The translations under genes were made by a program, and so were the position numbers. A stretch of DNA of 64,000 nucleotides, taken from Oscillatoria sp. SIO1A7 (GTDB taxonomy: Bacteria; Cyanobacteriota; Cyanobacteriia; Cyanobacteriales; Laspinemataceae). The notes under the pieces are model-generated. The model had not been told where the DNA came from. It did no database searches and saw only the letters and a program-made list of their open reading frames with translations. The stretch covers positions 295,847-359,846 of the forward strand of contig JAAHFN010000005.1 of NCBI GenBank assembly GCA_010672965.1, written 5' to 3'. Of the stretch, positions 52,205 through 62,639 are shown piece after piece (positions within the stretch are counted from its first letter, which is position 1; each line of letters starts with the position of its first letter).

Positions 52205-52502
52205 AATGGGGTAGGGTGTGGGGACATGGGGACATGGGGACATGGGGATAATTTTCGCTTCTAGTCCTTCCCAAGCCTGCCACACCTGCCACACCTGCCA
52301 CACCTGCCACACCTGCCACACCTGCCACACCTGCCACACCTGCCACACCTGCCACACCTCTGACCCCCTTTCCTCGGGGTATGTTTTTTATAATCCTTCT
52401 TTTTGGAGTTGCCAGGGAGGGGCATAAATTTCTGGGGCGAAGCATTCCAGGTTATAAGTTTAGTTTATAGCAAAGGATATCTCGGGAATGCTATCGCCCC
52501 TA
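52205..52502. repeat. CCTGCCACA array and GGGGCGAAGCATTCC element
   Basis: ggggacatg units (52218-52248) and an AT core (gataattttcgcttc) precede nine copies of the 9-mer cctgccaca (52276-52358): again a purine arm, core, pyrimidine arm. At 52435-52502 GGGGCGAAGCATTCC and GGAATGCTATCGCCCC form an inverted pair like the interior of the TA-target MITE. Confidence 0.78.
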
Positions 52503-52617
52503 CACCTTATTTCGAGGGTCGATCGTGGCCAAAAAACATCAAATCTAAAAAACATACCCGCAGATTGCCACAGTCCCCACCCTTCCCATCCCTCCCAGTC
52601 CCCTTGTCCCCTTGTCC

Positions 52618-54066
52618 CTATTGCCCCATAGCAGGCAAACTTACCGCAAAGGTGCTGCCTTCCCCCAATTTCGATCGCACCGTAACCGTACCGCCCATTC
52701 CCTCTACCAAAGTTTTGACGATGGACAGACCCAAACCCGTGCCGCCGGTAGAGCGAGAACGAGCTTCGTCAATGCGATAGAAGCGTTCAAAAATACGGGC
52801 TTGGTCTGGCAGGGGTATGCCAGGTCCGCGATCGCTAACTTGAATTTGTCCCCAATCCCCATCGCCGATAACTCTTAAAGTCACGGGCTTATCCGGCTCG
52901 GAATATTTAACCGCATTATCAATTAAATTCAGCAGCACTTGTTTCAAGCGATTGGAGTCTGCTCGCACTTCAACCCACTGGCTACCGCTTGCTACTAAAA
53001 TTTCTCTATTGCTATATTGCTTGGCCATTTCCGCTACCTCCTCGGCCAAGTCGTTTAATACCATTGGCTCCAAATGAAAATGGAGGTGACCGCTATCTGC
53101 TCGGGCTAAATCTAGCAAGTCTTGCAATAGGGCAATTGTGCGCTCTGCTTCTCCCGAAGCAATTGAGAGGGCTTCCCGTTGTGGTTCTGTCAGGTTAGTG
53201 CCCCGTCGGAGGGTGCTTTGCAGATAGCCAGAAACTATTGTTAGGGGAGTGCGCAATTCGTGAGAAACATTGCTAACAAATTGCCGCTGTTGTTCCCAAG
53301 CATCTGCAAGACGAGCGAGCATTCGATTGCAAGTTTGGGCTAGCTCGCGGACTTCGCTCGGAGCATTTTCCAATTGCATCCGGGCGGCTCCGAGGTCGTC
53401 GGGGGAAACAGTGCTAGCGATTTGGCTCAGTTGCAGCACGGGTCGAAGCGATCGCCGCACATAGATTGCGATCGCTCCAGTTATAGTAAAAATTACTAAA
53501 ACGCTGGCAATACTGAAACTCCGGATATTTTCCACAAACATCGTGTAATCTCCGGTGATATCTTGAGCCAAATAGAGGTGTCCCAGTTTTGTCCCCTTCA
53601 CTTTCAGCGGACCGCTACACCAAACAAAATAGCGATCGTTAACGTGATGGACTTCTGGTTCGAGCATCCCCCTAGGCATAGACATCAATTTATTGCCGAT
53701 GCTGTCAGCCCGACCCATCAAAGCCATTGATTTAGCTGCGATCGACCCATCGGCATTCTTAACCCACAGCAATACATTATTAGAAGTCAAATGGTCGATA
53801 GCCGGTTGCAAGCCGAAGCTTGCCGGCTTCATCTGGCTGTAATGTTCGACATTGCGAGGAAAGCGAGCTGCAATGTAGCGCAGATTATCTTTGTGGCTCC
53901 AAACTAGCTGCTCCTGCATTTTCCAGCTCGTCCATATTGCTAGAGCGCCAATTCCCAGCGCCGAAACCGCAGCAATACCTACGGTTAGGCGAAGCTGCAA
54001 AGAATTAGCGTCTATTTTTCCCCAAATTCCGTTTGTCTGTTTGAGCCACCTGCCAAGCAATTTCAT
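52618..54066 (-). CDS. Sensor histidine kinase (HAMP, HisKA, HATPase)
   Basis: 482 aa. Membrane helix 1 (LTVGIAAVSALGIGALAIW), an extracytoplasmic sensing region of ~125 residues, helix 2 (SFSIASVLVIFTITGAIAIYV), and a HAMP region. The H-box is QRQFVSNVSHELRTPLTIVS (phospho-acceptor His in SHELRTP), the N-box LKQVLLNLIDNAVKYS, G1 VSDRGPGIP, and G2 GGTGLGLSIVKTLV. No response regulator is adjacent, so the partner is elsewhere. Length and order are normal for the family. The likely signal is envelope or redox, but nothing in the sequence decides it. Confidence 0.9.
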   Translation of the reverse strand: MKLLGRWLKQTNGIWGKIDANSLQLRLTVGIAAVSALGIGALAIWTSWKMQEQLVWSHKDNLRYIAARFPRNVEHYSQMKPASFGLQPAIDHLTSNNVLLWVKNADGSIAAKSMALMGRADSIGNKLMSMPRGMLEPEVHHVNDRYFVWCSGPLKVKGTKLGHLYLAQDITGDYTMFVENIRSFSIASVLVIFTITGAIAIYVRRSLRPVLQLSQIASTVSPDDLGAARMQLENAPSEVRELAQTCNRMLARLADAWEQQRQFVSNVSHELRTPLTIVSGYLQSTLRRGTNLTEPQREALSIASGEAERTIALLQDLLDLARADSGHLHFHLEPMVLNDLAEEVAEMAKQYSNREILVASGSQWVEVRADSNRLKQVLLNLIDNAVKYSEPDKPVTLRVIGDGDWGQIQVSDRGPGIPLPDQARIFERFYRIDEARSRSTGGTGLGLSIVKTLVEGMGGTVTVRSKLGEGSTFAVSLPAMGQ

Positions 54067-55461
54067 GCCATTAAAAACTCGTAATACCGGCTAGGTGGGT
54101 TTGACCCACCCTGACAGTTTACGGTAATCTAGGATCCTTAGAAAGCGCTGATAAATTACTGAGCTAAGCAGGTCTGTATTGCTATATTTTTGTCTATAGA
54201 AAATCTGGTTGGCCCGATCCTAGGAGCTGTAGCTTGGGACCGAGGGAAGTGTGGGGAGAGGGGGGAGTGTGGGGAGAGAGGGAAGTGTGGGGAGAGGGGG
54301 GGAGAAATTTCAAGATCCGTAGTGCTATATAATCTTTTGATAGCGTCTTAGTCTTTAAATTTACTCTATATATAGTGTTTGACTGACATTTTGCATAAGT
54401 TTTGGGCAAAAGGGTAAGATAAAAGATATAGCCATTAGTTTTTAAGAAGTAATAGGTGATTTAGGGAAATCAACGATCGCGCTCCGGGCGGCTCCCCGGC
54501 CAACTGCGTATCTTTACAGTAGGAAATTAAAATATTGTCCAAATTTCTGCGATCGGTATAAACAGTCTTATGTAAAATTACCCTAGTTTTTTTATTTGCT
54601 TGTCTTTACTTTTTTTCTCAGGTAACTTTCTGGGATAAAATTTTTATTTTTGGCAGATTATGACGATGGGGCAATCTTTATATCTGCCATTGTGTACTAT
54701 GAGGGGAAAGACCCTTTTGGCAACCCAAAGAGCCTTCAAAGCCGCTTTCTAATTTTTGGCGGTAGCGCAGAGCCCCAACAAAAGCAAATGCGTTTTACCC
54801 GCCGGTGGCCCACCAAGTGACATATCTTTTTGACAAAAGCCGGTCGCATCCTAGTGCAGAAAATGGTGCATCTGTTCTAGAGCAATTGCTTTGCAATTCG
54901 CGTTTGTCCTTAGCGTTTGTCATTCTTACCCTGTAATGAGGCTAATGACAGACAGACTGCCAGAAATAGCAAAGGCTTCTTTCTGGTAGCCAGATTGCAA
55001 TATATAAAGGATTTCTCTAGATTCGGGACTTACGCTTTCTTATAGGCTCGAAATATATATAGCCCGGACTTACGCATATTTTAGGGTGGATAACTACATA
55101 TAGTGTATGGCGTGCTGCGGCGCGTCCTAGTAATAGAGTGTTTGCGTAAGTCCTGTATGGCCTCTAGTGCTAAAAGGCATAGCTTACCAAAAGCGCAGGT
55201 TCGTAAGTCCTGTAGGTCTTAATTAAGATTGCCAATCCTCAACCTACAACAAAATTAGGCCGATACAAGGGTTTCTCGGGTTCGATCCACAAGAGAATTG
55301 GTGCAACCTCTCCCCACTTTCCCCTCCAGCGCGATCGGGGTTCTCAAATAGATTACGACAGAGGAATTGCTATTCCGTTTAAAGAATTGCAGGCTGCCTT
55401 GACACCATTTTCTATGCGGATCGACCCTCGTCGGGAGTCTCTAGCGGTAAATGAAATAAAT
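54067..55461. other. 1.4-kb spacer between divergent histidine-kinase genes
   Basis: No protein gene is supported on either strand. Contents: a ggggagagggg/gggaagtgt microsatellite (54239-54302); an AT-rich region to about 54660; a stretch at 54700-54790 with paired segments (CTTTTGG / CCAAAG and GCCGC / GGCGG) that could be a structured RNA; and four GGACTTACGC / GCGTAAGTCC motifs in both orientations at 55025, 55066, 55145 and 55205. Confidence 0.45.
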
Positions 55462-58400
55462 ATGAAACTCCGTCAGAAGACATTATCGCTCGTTGGTGCA
55501 TCGCTCGTAGTGGCGAATATCGTGCTGTACGCCACCGCATCGACTATCTTGCTGAGCGGTTCGGAAAAACTAGCCGGGCAGCAAGCTTTTAAAAAAGGGC
55601 TCTTAGCCGCACCGAAGTTGGATTGGTTCTTATCCATCGACGGGCAAGAGACTATTCGATACCAGGAAGCAGCTAGCAATGAAGATATTAACAGCAATGG
55701 AACGCTCTCCCAGGAACAGCTCGATCTACTGCTAGAACGTCAAAAGTCAGATCCCAATCTCAGCGGAATACTGAACGCTGAAGGCGGACCGCTACTAATA
55801 GCCTCCCAGACTGTCGGCAACGGCACGAACCAGGACTTCAAAATTGTCATGGTAGGACGCTATCTAGATGAGGCAGAAATCAAACGACTAGCAGATATGA
55901 CAGGCTCGCCTCTAAAAGCCTATGAATTAAGCCGGGGTAATTTACCACCCCATCTAGGCAAAGTGAAGGCGGCATTGCAAGCAGAATCGACGCAACCAGA
56001 AAAATTGATAGAGGGGAATTTTCTTCTCCATTCAGAGTTTGGGATTCGGGGCAAGCATAAAACATCAATTCTGGTTCCTAGCAAATCGGAAGATAGTATT
56101 GCAGGCTACGGCTTGCTGGGGGATATCTACGATGAGCCAGTGCTGCTGCTACAAGTTCTGGCAGTTTCGAGAATGAATCGAAAAGAGCAAGCAAGTATCA
56201 TTTATTTTATTTTAGCGACATTAGCAATAGTGACATTGATAATTAGTGGAGGTTTAATTTATATGGACAAATATATCCTGGTGCCCCTACGAGTTCTCAG
56301 CAGCAAGATAGGCAATCTTCGTAAAGGCGAAGAATTGACTGAGGTAGCGGTAGGGAAGGGCAATAAAGAACTGTCTAATTTGACTGAGGCAATTAACCAA
56401 TTGCTCCAAGCCGCGCGATCGCAGCACAAAGAGCAAAAAGAAAGGGAAGCGCGCTATCGGTTGATGGCAGAAAATTCTACAGATATCCTGGCCAGACATA
56501 CTCTCGATGGTATTTTGATATATGTTTCTCCAGCTTGTCGCAATAGTCTCGGATATGAAGTAGAAGAGCTGATAGGAAGTTCCCTGTACGATCTATTTCA
56601 CCCAGAAGAATTAGAAGTCCTTAAGAAATCATACGCTGCGGTAATAGAAAAGCCGGCTGTAACCTACACCCTCGCCCACCGCTATCGTCACAAATCTGGG
56701 AATTATGTATGGTTTGAAACCACTGCCCGCATTCTCCGAGAGGCGAAAACGGGTAAGGTGCAAGAAGTGCTATCGGTGTCCCGGGATATAACCGATCGCC
56801 ATCAGAGTGAAGAAGAGCTGCGCGATAGCGAGCAGGCGGTTAGGACATTATATAAAATAACATCTTCTAGAAAACTAAAATTTCAACAAAAAGTACAGCG
56901 CTTGCTGGAGATGGGACGGCAGCGTCTGGGTATGGAAGTGGCTATTTTGTCGCGGATAGAAGGGAACAGGTATGAAGCGATCGCCGCTCTATCCCCCAAA
57001 CAAGAGCTAGCTCGGGGAGCGGAATTCGACTTAAAAGATACTTACTGCCACGAGACATTGCGCCGTAAAGAGACAGTTCTTTTTGAATCTCTGATGGTCT
57101 CTCCTTGGCCCCCCTGGCCTTGGCAACCCGGCCCTATTAGCGATTCCCCGCTCAAGCGAGAAGCCTATATCGGCACCCCCGTTATCGTCTCTGGTAAAAT
57201 TTACGGCACCCTGAGCTTTTCTAATTCCGAACCTCTCAACAGACCTTTCAAAAGCCAAGATAAAGAGCTGCTAAATCTCATGGCTCAGTGGATGGGCAGC
57301 GAATTAGAACGTCAGGAAGCTGCCGCCGAACTAGCCCGCGCTCGGGACGAAGCCCTGGCTGCCACCCGGGCTAAGAGCGAATTTCTGGCCACCATGAGCC
57401 ATGAAATCAGAACGCCGATGAATGCGGTGATTGGCATGACCGGCTTGCTTCTGGATACTTCCCTAAATTTACAACAGCGCGATTTTGTGGAAACAATCCG
57501 CAATAGTGGCGATGCCCTGCTGGCTATTATTAACGATATTCTAGATTTTTCTAAGATAGAGTCTGGCAAACTGGAGCTAGAGCAGCAACCTTTTGAAATA
57601 CGCTCCTGCATTGAAGAATCCCTGGACTTGTTTGCTGGCAAGGCCGTGGAAAAAGGTCTGGAGCTGGCTTATTATATAGAGCCATCTACTCCTAGCGCGA
57701 TCGTGGGCGATATCACCAGAGTGCGGCAAATATTGGTCAATCTGGTCGGTAATGCTATCAAATTCACCCAGGCTGGGGAAATCGTTATCTCGGTAAGTAC
57801 TGGACAGAAAGAACGGGATGACACTGCCAAGTCAGATGGCGATCGCGTTTTAATTGAATTTTCCGTTCTAGATACTGGCATTGGCATACCCAAGGAACGG
57901 ATGAATCGTCTGTTTAAATCCTTCAGTCAGGTTGATTCTTCTATCACGCGACAATATGGCGGTACGGGTCTCGGCTTGGCAATCAGCAAGCGCTTGAGCG
58001 AACTGATGGGCGGTACTATGTGGGTAGCCAGTCATGGCAATCTGGGAGGCTTTCCACCACCGGACTGGAAAATGCCGAAAGAGGAAAGAGACTGCGCCTT
58101 GGGCTCGGCTTTCTATTTCGCAATTCTCGGCAAGGAAGCTCCCAGCTCTTCTCCAATCGAAAAAATTGGCGAACCCCATTTATTATCTGGCAAGCGAGTT
58201 CTAATTGTGGACGATTGCAGCACGAATATGACAATTTTAACTCGACAGCTAGAGTTGTGGGGGATGGATATTCAGAGCGCCGCCGGGGCAGAAGATGCCC
58301 TTTCTTTACTGCGAGGGCCCGGAGAGTTCGAGGTAGCAATTATGGATATGCAGATGCAGGGAATGGATGGGGCTACCTTGGCAAGTAAAATAAGCTCTTT

Positions 58401-60045
58401 GCCCCATAGGTCTCGGTTGCCTTTGGTGATGCTAACCAGTTTGGGCACTCAGGCAAGCGATCGCACCAGCAATGTAAAGACGATCGCTTGCCTGTACAAG
58501 CCGATTAAGCAATCCTCGCTCTACAACACCTTAATTTCTATATTTGGGGGAGAGCCTTTGCCCCAAAGGAACCCCCTGTCTGGTTCCAAGCAGTTCGGTT
58601 TGGAAATGGCACGGGAACTACCGCTGCGGATTTTGCTCGCAGAAGACCATCCGGTAAACCAGAAAGTCGCTCTGCAAATGTTGGATCGAATGGGATATCG
58701 AGCGGATGTGGCGGCCAATGGTTTTGAGGTACTAGATGCCCTAGGCCGACAATGCTATGATGTGGTGCTGATGGACGTGCAAATGCCGGAAATGGATGGT
58801 CTGGAGGCTACGCGACGTATTTGCGAAGAGTGGGATGCAAAAGATAATGATGAATTCAAGCCAGACGATTCTATCGGTTATTTTCCCCGTCCCCGAATTA
58901 TTGCCATGACCGCCAATGCGATGCAGGGCGATCGCGAAGATTGTTTTAATGCTGGCATGGACGACTATGTATCCAAGCCCATCCGCATGCCAGAGCTAAG
59001 CGCCGCTCTTTCCAAGTGTCGGCCTCTATTCACTGGCAGCGGATTGGTAGCGGATGTAACGGATGGATCTGATGTCGGAGAGATAACTAATTCTGGCAGC
59101 GGATTGGTAGCGGATGTAACGGATGTAACGGATGTCGGAGAGATAACTAATTCTGGCAGCGGATTGGTAGCGGATGGATCTGATGTCGGAGAGATAACTA
59201 ATTCTGGCAACGGATTGGTAGCGGATGTAACGGATACCTCGGGCACACAGGCAACTAATTCTGGCAGCGGATTGGTAGCGGATGTAACGGATACCTCGGG
59301 CACACAGGCAACTAATTCTGGCAGCGGATTGGTAGCGGATGTAACGGATGGATCTGATGTCGGAGAGACAACTAATTCTGGCAACGGATTGGTAGCGGAT
59401 GTAACGGATGGATCTGATGTCGGAGAGGCAAGTAATTCTGGCAACGGATTGGTAGCGGATGTAACGGATGGATCTGATGTCGGAGAGGCAAGTAATTCTG
59501 GCAACGGATTGGTAGCGGATGTAACGGATGGATCTGATGTCGGAGAGGCAACTAATTCTGGCAACGGATTGGTAGCGGATGTAACGGATGGATCTGATGT
59601 CGGAGAGACAACTAATTCTGGCAACGGATTGGTAGCGGATGTAACGGATGGATCTGATGTCGGGCAAATGCCTAAGTTCCCTGAAAAATTGGAAGCCAAT
59701 GGGGAAAACCAGTCTATTCTCAGTTCTCAAATGTTAGAGTCTTTGCGGGAAATCGATGCCCTAGAAGAGTTAATCGATCTTTATTTGGAGCAGGCTCCGC
59801 TCTTGCTAGATAGAATTACCGCTGCAACTACTGCGGCCGATGCCTCGGAACTTAGAGAGGCTGCTCATTCTTTGAAGTCAACCAGTGCTGCTCTCGGTGC
59901 GATCGCTCTCTCGGAACTAGGTAAGGAACTGGAGCATATGGCTCGCTCTGGTAGCATTACAGAAGCTCCGCCCCTCGTCGAAAAGGTCGAGGCCGAGTAT
60001 GAAAGAGTTAAGGCCGCTATGGAAATAGAACTAGAGAAATGTTAA
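55462..60045 (+). CDS. Hybrid histidine kinase: CHASE4-like, HAMP, PAS, GAF, HisKA, HATPase, two REC, repeat, HPt
   Basis: 1527 aa from the ATG at 55462 ([12 protein letters not shown]); the frame is open to 55387 through non-ATG starts. Order: membrane helix, extracytoplasmic domain with [15 protein letters not shown] and [16 protein letters not shown] (CHASE4-like), second helix near 237-262, HAMP, PAS ([20 protein letters not shown]), GAF, HisKA ([18 protein letters not shown]), HATPase ([13 protein letters not shown]), REC1 ([21 protein letters not shown]), REC2 ([30 protein letters not shown]), eleven ~20-residue repeats, and HPt ([14 protein letters not shown]). It forms an entire His-Asp-Asp-His relay in one chain. 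Both receiver Asp and the HPt His are intact. A hairpin terminator follows. Confidence 0.93.
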   Translation: MKLRQKTLSLVGASLVVANIVLYATASTILLSGSEKLAGQQAFKKGLLAAPKLDWFLSIDGQETIRYQEAASNEDINSNGTLSQEQLDLLLERQKSDPNLSGILNAEGGPLLIASQTVGNGTNQDFKIVMVGRYLDEAEIKRLADMTGSPLKAYELSRGNLPPHLGKVKAALQAESTQPEKLIEGNFLLHSEFGIRGKHKTSILVPSKSEDSIAGYGLLGDIYDEPVLLLQVLAVSRMNRKEQASIIYFILATLAIVTLIISGGLIYMDKYILVPLRVLSSKIGNLRKGEELTEVAVGKGNKELSNLTEAINQLLQAARSQHKEQKEREARYRLMAENSTDILARHTLDGILIYVSPACRNSLGYEVEELIGSSLYDLFHPEELEVLKKSYAAVIEKPAVTYTLAHRYRHKSGNYVWFETTARILREAKTGKVQEVLSVSRDITDRHQSEEELRDSEQAVRTLYKITSSRKLKFQQKVQRLLEMGRQRLGMEVAILSRIEGNRYEAIAALSPKQELARGAEFDLKDTYCHETLRRKETVLFESLMVSPWPPWPWQPGPISDSPLKREAYIGTPVIVSGKIYGTLSFSNSEPLNRPFKSQDKELLNLMAQWMGSELERQEAAAELARARDEALAATRAKSEFLATMSHEIRTPMNAVIGMTGLLLDTSLNLQQRDFVETIRNSGDALLAIINDILDFSKIESGKLELEQQPFEIRSCIEESLDLFAGKAVEKGLELAYYIEPSTPSAIVGDITRVRQILVNLVGNAIKFTQAGEIVISVSTGQKERDDTAKSDGDRVLIEFSVLDTGIGIPKERMNRLFKSFSQVDSSITRQYGGTGLGLAISKRLSELMGGTMWVASHGNLGGFPPPDWKMPKEERDCALGSAFYFAILGKEAPSSSPIEKIGEPHLLSGKRVLIVDDCSTNMTILTRQLELWGMDIQSAAGAEDALSLLRGPGEFEVAIMDMQMQGMDGATLASKISSLPHRSRLPLVMLTSLGTQASDRTSNVKTIACLYKPIKQSSLYNTLISIFGGEPLPQRNPLSGSKQFGLEMARELPLRILLAEDHPVNQKVALQMLDRMGYRADVAANGFEVLDALGRQCYDVVLMDVQMPEMDGLEATRRICEEWDAKDNDEFKPDDSIGYFPRPRIIAMTANAMQGDREDCFNAGMDDYVSKPIRMPELSAALSKCRPLFTGSGLVADVTDGSDVGEITNSGSGLVADVTDVTDVGEITNSGSGLVADGSDVGEITNSGNGLVADVTDTSGTQATNSGSGLVADVTDTSGTQATNSGSGLVADVTDGSDVGETTNSGNGLVADVTDGSDVGEASNSGNGLVADVTDGSDVGEASNSGNGLVADVTDGSDVGEATNSGNGLVADVTDGSDVGETTNSGNGLVADVTDGSDVGQMPKFPEKLEANGENQSILSSQMLESLREIDALEELIDLYLEQAPLLLDRITAATTAADASELREAAHSLKSTSAALGAIALSELGKELEHMARSGSITEAPPLVEKVEAEYERVKAAMEIELEKC
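59035..59665 (+). repeat. Eleven ~60-bp tandem repeats in frame between REC2 and HPt
   Basis: The consensus unit encodes [20 protein letters not shown]. Most units are 60 bp. The third has a 9-bp deletion, the second has GSD replaced by VTD, and units 4-5 carry a different core (DTSGTQA). All length changes are multiples of 3. The minus strand is also open across the array in more than one frame. Confidence 0.95.
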
Positions 60046-60091
60046 AAAGACGGTTTTTTCAGCGGCCAGAAACCCGGTTGTTTCAGCGGCC

Positions 60092-60124
60092 AGAAACCCG
60101 GTTTTTCCAAAAAACCGGGTTTCT
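60092..60124 (+). terminator. Terminator hairpin after the hybrid kinase
   Basis: AGAAACCCGGTTTTT pairs with AAAAACCGGGTTTCT over a short loop, preceded by a partial second copy (60068-60083). The stem is the same as at 29970-30001, so it is part of a repeat family used at gene ends. Confidence 0.65.
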
Positions 60125-60331
60125 CATTCCACAGATGCATAATTTAAATCGAGAAGCACTATATATATAGAAGAGTCTAGGCTAATTGTACGATTTCCCT
60201 AGGGGCAGTCAAGAACGCGGCCACCGCTCTATACCAATAGGGGCGATCGCGGGGAGCCCCCTACAGAAATTTTACAATTAATTTAGACGCATATAGATAA
60301 GGAAAAGCCGGAAAGGCCAACAATAGCCAAA

Positions 60332-62326
60332 ATGAATTCAAAGTTGCCGTCGGTCATCTATGCTGAAGCGGCTGTCCGACCGGAGAGCGGACGATCGCTC
60401 TTGACGACCTCAGAACCGATTACTAGCGAAAACATCGCTAACTTTTATGCCGAGCCCGAGCGAGTCAGCTTGGCGGCCAAGCGACTGCGCCAGCAAGGGT
60501 TTCAGATTTTAGACCCTGGCAGACTGACTATTACCATCGCCGCCCCAGCGGAAATATACGAGCGAGCTTTCCGCACCAATATCGTTGCCGAAGAGCGACC
60601 CGTAATCAAAGGAACTGGCTGGGAAACTACGGCCACTTTTCTGGATACTCCCAATACGAATATCTCCGGATCTATCGATCCTGCTGGGAGCGTCCTGGCG
60701 GATCTCTTGGGAGGGTTGGCGATTAACGAACCCGTTTATTATTTCGATCCTGCCCTTCCCCCAGATAAAGCTTATTGGCATTTAGACGTACCCGGAGATA
60801 TCGCCCGAGGACTCGGTGCCGAAGGGGCTCCGGGCAGAGGCTTGACTGGGCGCGGAGTTAAAGTCGCAATGGTTGATTCTGGCTGGTATCGCCATCCTTT
60901 CTTCGTTCGGAATGGCTATCGCGCCAATGTTGTCCTGGGTCCGGGGACTAGCAATCCAAGGAGCGATCGCAACGGCCACGGTACTGGGGAATCGGCCAAT
61001 GTCTTTGCTATAGCACCAGAAGTAGAGTTGACGATGGTAAAGACCAGTTTCGTCAATTGTCTGGGGGCTTTCAAAAAAGCAGTATCCCTGCAACCAGATA
61101 TTATTTCTTGCAGTTGGGGTTTCGATCGCCAATTTCGCTACCAATTTTCTGCATTCGATAGGGCGATCGCAGGGGCAGTTGCCGACGCAGTACGCCAGGG
61201 AATTATCGTTATTTTTGCCGCCGGAAACGGCCAGTGGGGTTTTCCCGCGCAGCATCCCGATGTTATAGCAGCGGGAGGGGTCTATATGTACCCCGATGGC
61301 AGCCTAGAAGCGAGCAACTATGCCAGCGGTTTTGCCAGCAACATTTATCCCGGGCGAAATGTCCCCGATCTCTGCGGTTTAGTTGGCAAGCAGCCGAGGG
61401 GCGCATACATAATGTTGCCCGTACCTCCCGGCAGCGATCTGGATCTCACAACTGCACTCGGAGGACGCCATCCTTATAGCGACGAAACTCAACCGGGGGA
61501 TGGTTGGGCGGCTTTCAGCGGGACTTCCGCTGCAGCACCCCAACTGGCAGGAATTTGTGCCTTGATGAAAGAGGCGAATCCCAATTTGTCCCCGTTCCAA
61601 GCGCGAGAGATACTCCAGGAAACCGCTCGTTATGTCAGCCAAGGTCGCTGCCATTCCAGAACTGGAGGACATAGCGCAACTGAGGAAGTTAATCTAGCAA
61701 CCGGCAGCGGTTTGGCCGATGCCCGGGGCGCTGTTCTGGCGGCGCGACAAATGCCGGGACAAATTAACAACAACAAGGCTCAAGAGCCGGAACCAGAACA
61801 GAAACAAGAACAGAAACAAGAGAACAATCGCCAATTATCTAGTATTAGAGAAACAGAGGTTATTATGGATTCTCAACTCAAGTCTAAGCTCGAATCAAAA
61901 AGAAAAGAGGCTATGGCGGCATTTGACAAATGGCTGCTGGAAAACGATCTCTCAGAGTTCGAGATTAGCGGCCAGATTAATTTCGTGCCCCGCTCTCCCG
62001 AGACCAAGGCGGCAACTGCCCTCAAGGAAGTAATGAACGATGCAGGCAACGATATAAAAGTCCGCATATCTGCTGCGGAGTCTTTGATGAAAATCGGTCG
62101 GGATTTAGAAGCAGTCCTAGAATTCTTAAGCCAGCAAATTCAAGAAAAGAACAATCCTCTAGAGGCTCGCCAGCTTGCAGCCAAGGCTTTAGGGGAAATT
62201 ACTTCTGCTCCTACGAACGAGGCATTGGAAGAATCCGCCGAAACATCTATGTTTTACGGTGATACTTTCTCTTGTCAAAGGAATTGTAAATGTAAGAACG
62301 GTCGTGTGGTAGGAATGTCATCATAA
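60332..62326 (+). CDS. Subtilisin-family protease with pro-kumamolisin-like prodomain and Cys-rich tail
   Basis: 664 aa, no signal peptide. Residues ~35-90 (ENIANFYAEPERVSLAAKRL, RQQGFQILDPGRLTITIAAP) resemble the S53 pro-kumamolisin prodomain. The S8 core has catalytic Asp182 (VAMVDSGWYRHPFF), His216 (RNGHGTGESA) and Ser399 (FSGTSAAAP), with the oxyanion Asn in FAAGNGQWG. After the protease comes a linker of E/Q/K/N (~485-505), then a helical, HEAT-like region (KVRISAAESLMKIGRDLEAVL, ARQLAAKALGEI), and a terminal peptide with Cys648, Cys652 and Cys654 (FSCQRNCKCKNG). An in-frame ATG at 61865 preceded by AGAGG could give a 153-residue separate product. It is convergent with the NTPase gene. 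Confidence 0.85.
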   Translation: MNSKLPSVIYAEAAVRPESGRSLLTTSEPITSENIANFYAEPERVSLAAKRLRQQGFQILDPGRLTITIAAPAEIYERAFRTNIVAEERPVIKGTGWETTATFLDTPNTNISGSIDPAGSVLADLLGGLAINEPVYYFDPALPPDKAYWHLDVPGDIARGLGAEGAPGRGLTGRGVKVAMVDSGWYRHPFFVRNGYRANVVLGPGTSNPRSDRNGHGTGESANVFAIAPEVELTMVKTSFVNCLGAFKKAVSLQPDIISCSWGFDRQFRYQFSAFDRAIAGAVADAVRQGIIVIFAAGNGQWGFPAQHPDVIAAGGVYMYPDGSLEASNYASGFASNIYPGRNVPDLCGLVGKQPRGAYIMLPVPPGSDLDLTTALGGRHPYSDETQPGDGWAAFSGTSAAAPQLAGICALMKEANPNLSPFQAREILQETARYVSQGRCHSRTGGHSATEEVNLATGSGLADARGAVLAARQMPGQINNNKAQEPEPEQKQEQKQENNRQLSSIRETEVIMDSQLKSKLESKRKEAMAAFDKWLLENDLSEFEISGQINFVPRSPETKAATALKEVMNDAGNDIKVRISAAESLMKIGRDLEAVLEFLSQQIQEKNNPLEARQLAAKALGEITSAPTNEALEESAETSMFYGDTFSCQRNCKCKNGRVVGMSS

Positions 62327-62391
62327 GTGCTAGGGTTTTGACCTTAACGGCCTATATTCTGTCGTACTCCATTTATTGGACAGACGTTATA

Positions 62392-62526
62392 TAGCGTTTC
62401 TCAAATAAGTGTAACGTAGGGGCGACAGCATCCCCAAGACAATCTCGGCCGTAGAACGGTAACCCTCGTAATGGGATGCTTCGCCCGCTTCGCCCCAGAA
62501 ACCTCACATCAATTTGAGAACCGCTA
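62392..62526. mobile_element. TA-target MITE, intact copy
   Basis: 135 bp. The ends TAGCGTTTCTCAAAT and ATTTGAGAACCGCTA are inverted, flanked by TA at 62390-62391 and 62527-62528. The interior GGGGCGACAGCATCCC and GGGATGCTTCGCCC is inverted as in the copy within the UPF0175 gene. It lies between the convergent protease and NTPase genes. Confidence 0.82.
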
Positions 62527-62536
62527 TATGCAGTGA

Positions 62537-62638
62537 AGTAACTTGTTAATTAAGACAATACCTTCGCCAAAATCAAAAATGCCTCAACCCAACCTACGGG
62601 AAAATGGCGAAGGTCTTGTTAAGAAACACCAAGTTACT
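62537..62638 (-). repeat. Inverted repeat at the 3' end of the NTPase gene
   Basis: GTAACTTG (62537) pairs with CAAGTTAC (ends 62638), and inside it GACAATACCTTCGCCA pairs with TGGCGAAGGTCTTGTT. It ends one base before the NTPase stop codon and probably acts as the transcript end. The inner pair matches the ends of the element at 30156-30356. Confidence 0.65.
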
Positions 62639-62639
62639 G

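Noticed and set aside
54700-54790. Named riboswitch or 6S/RNase P RNA
   Set aside because: Consensus segments of these RNAs are not present in the right order, so only an unspecific structured candidate is reported.
55255-55300. GGGTTCGATCC as a tRNA T-loop
   Set aside because: No acceptor, D or anticodon arms can be placed around it.
58965-59730. Two long minus-strand frames opposite the hybrid kinase repeat
   Set aside because: They exist only because the 60-bp unit lacks stops in those frames; the plus-strand frame is continuous with known domains.
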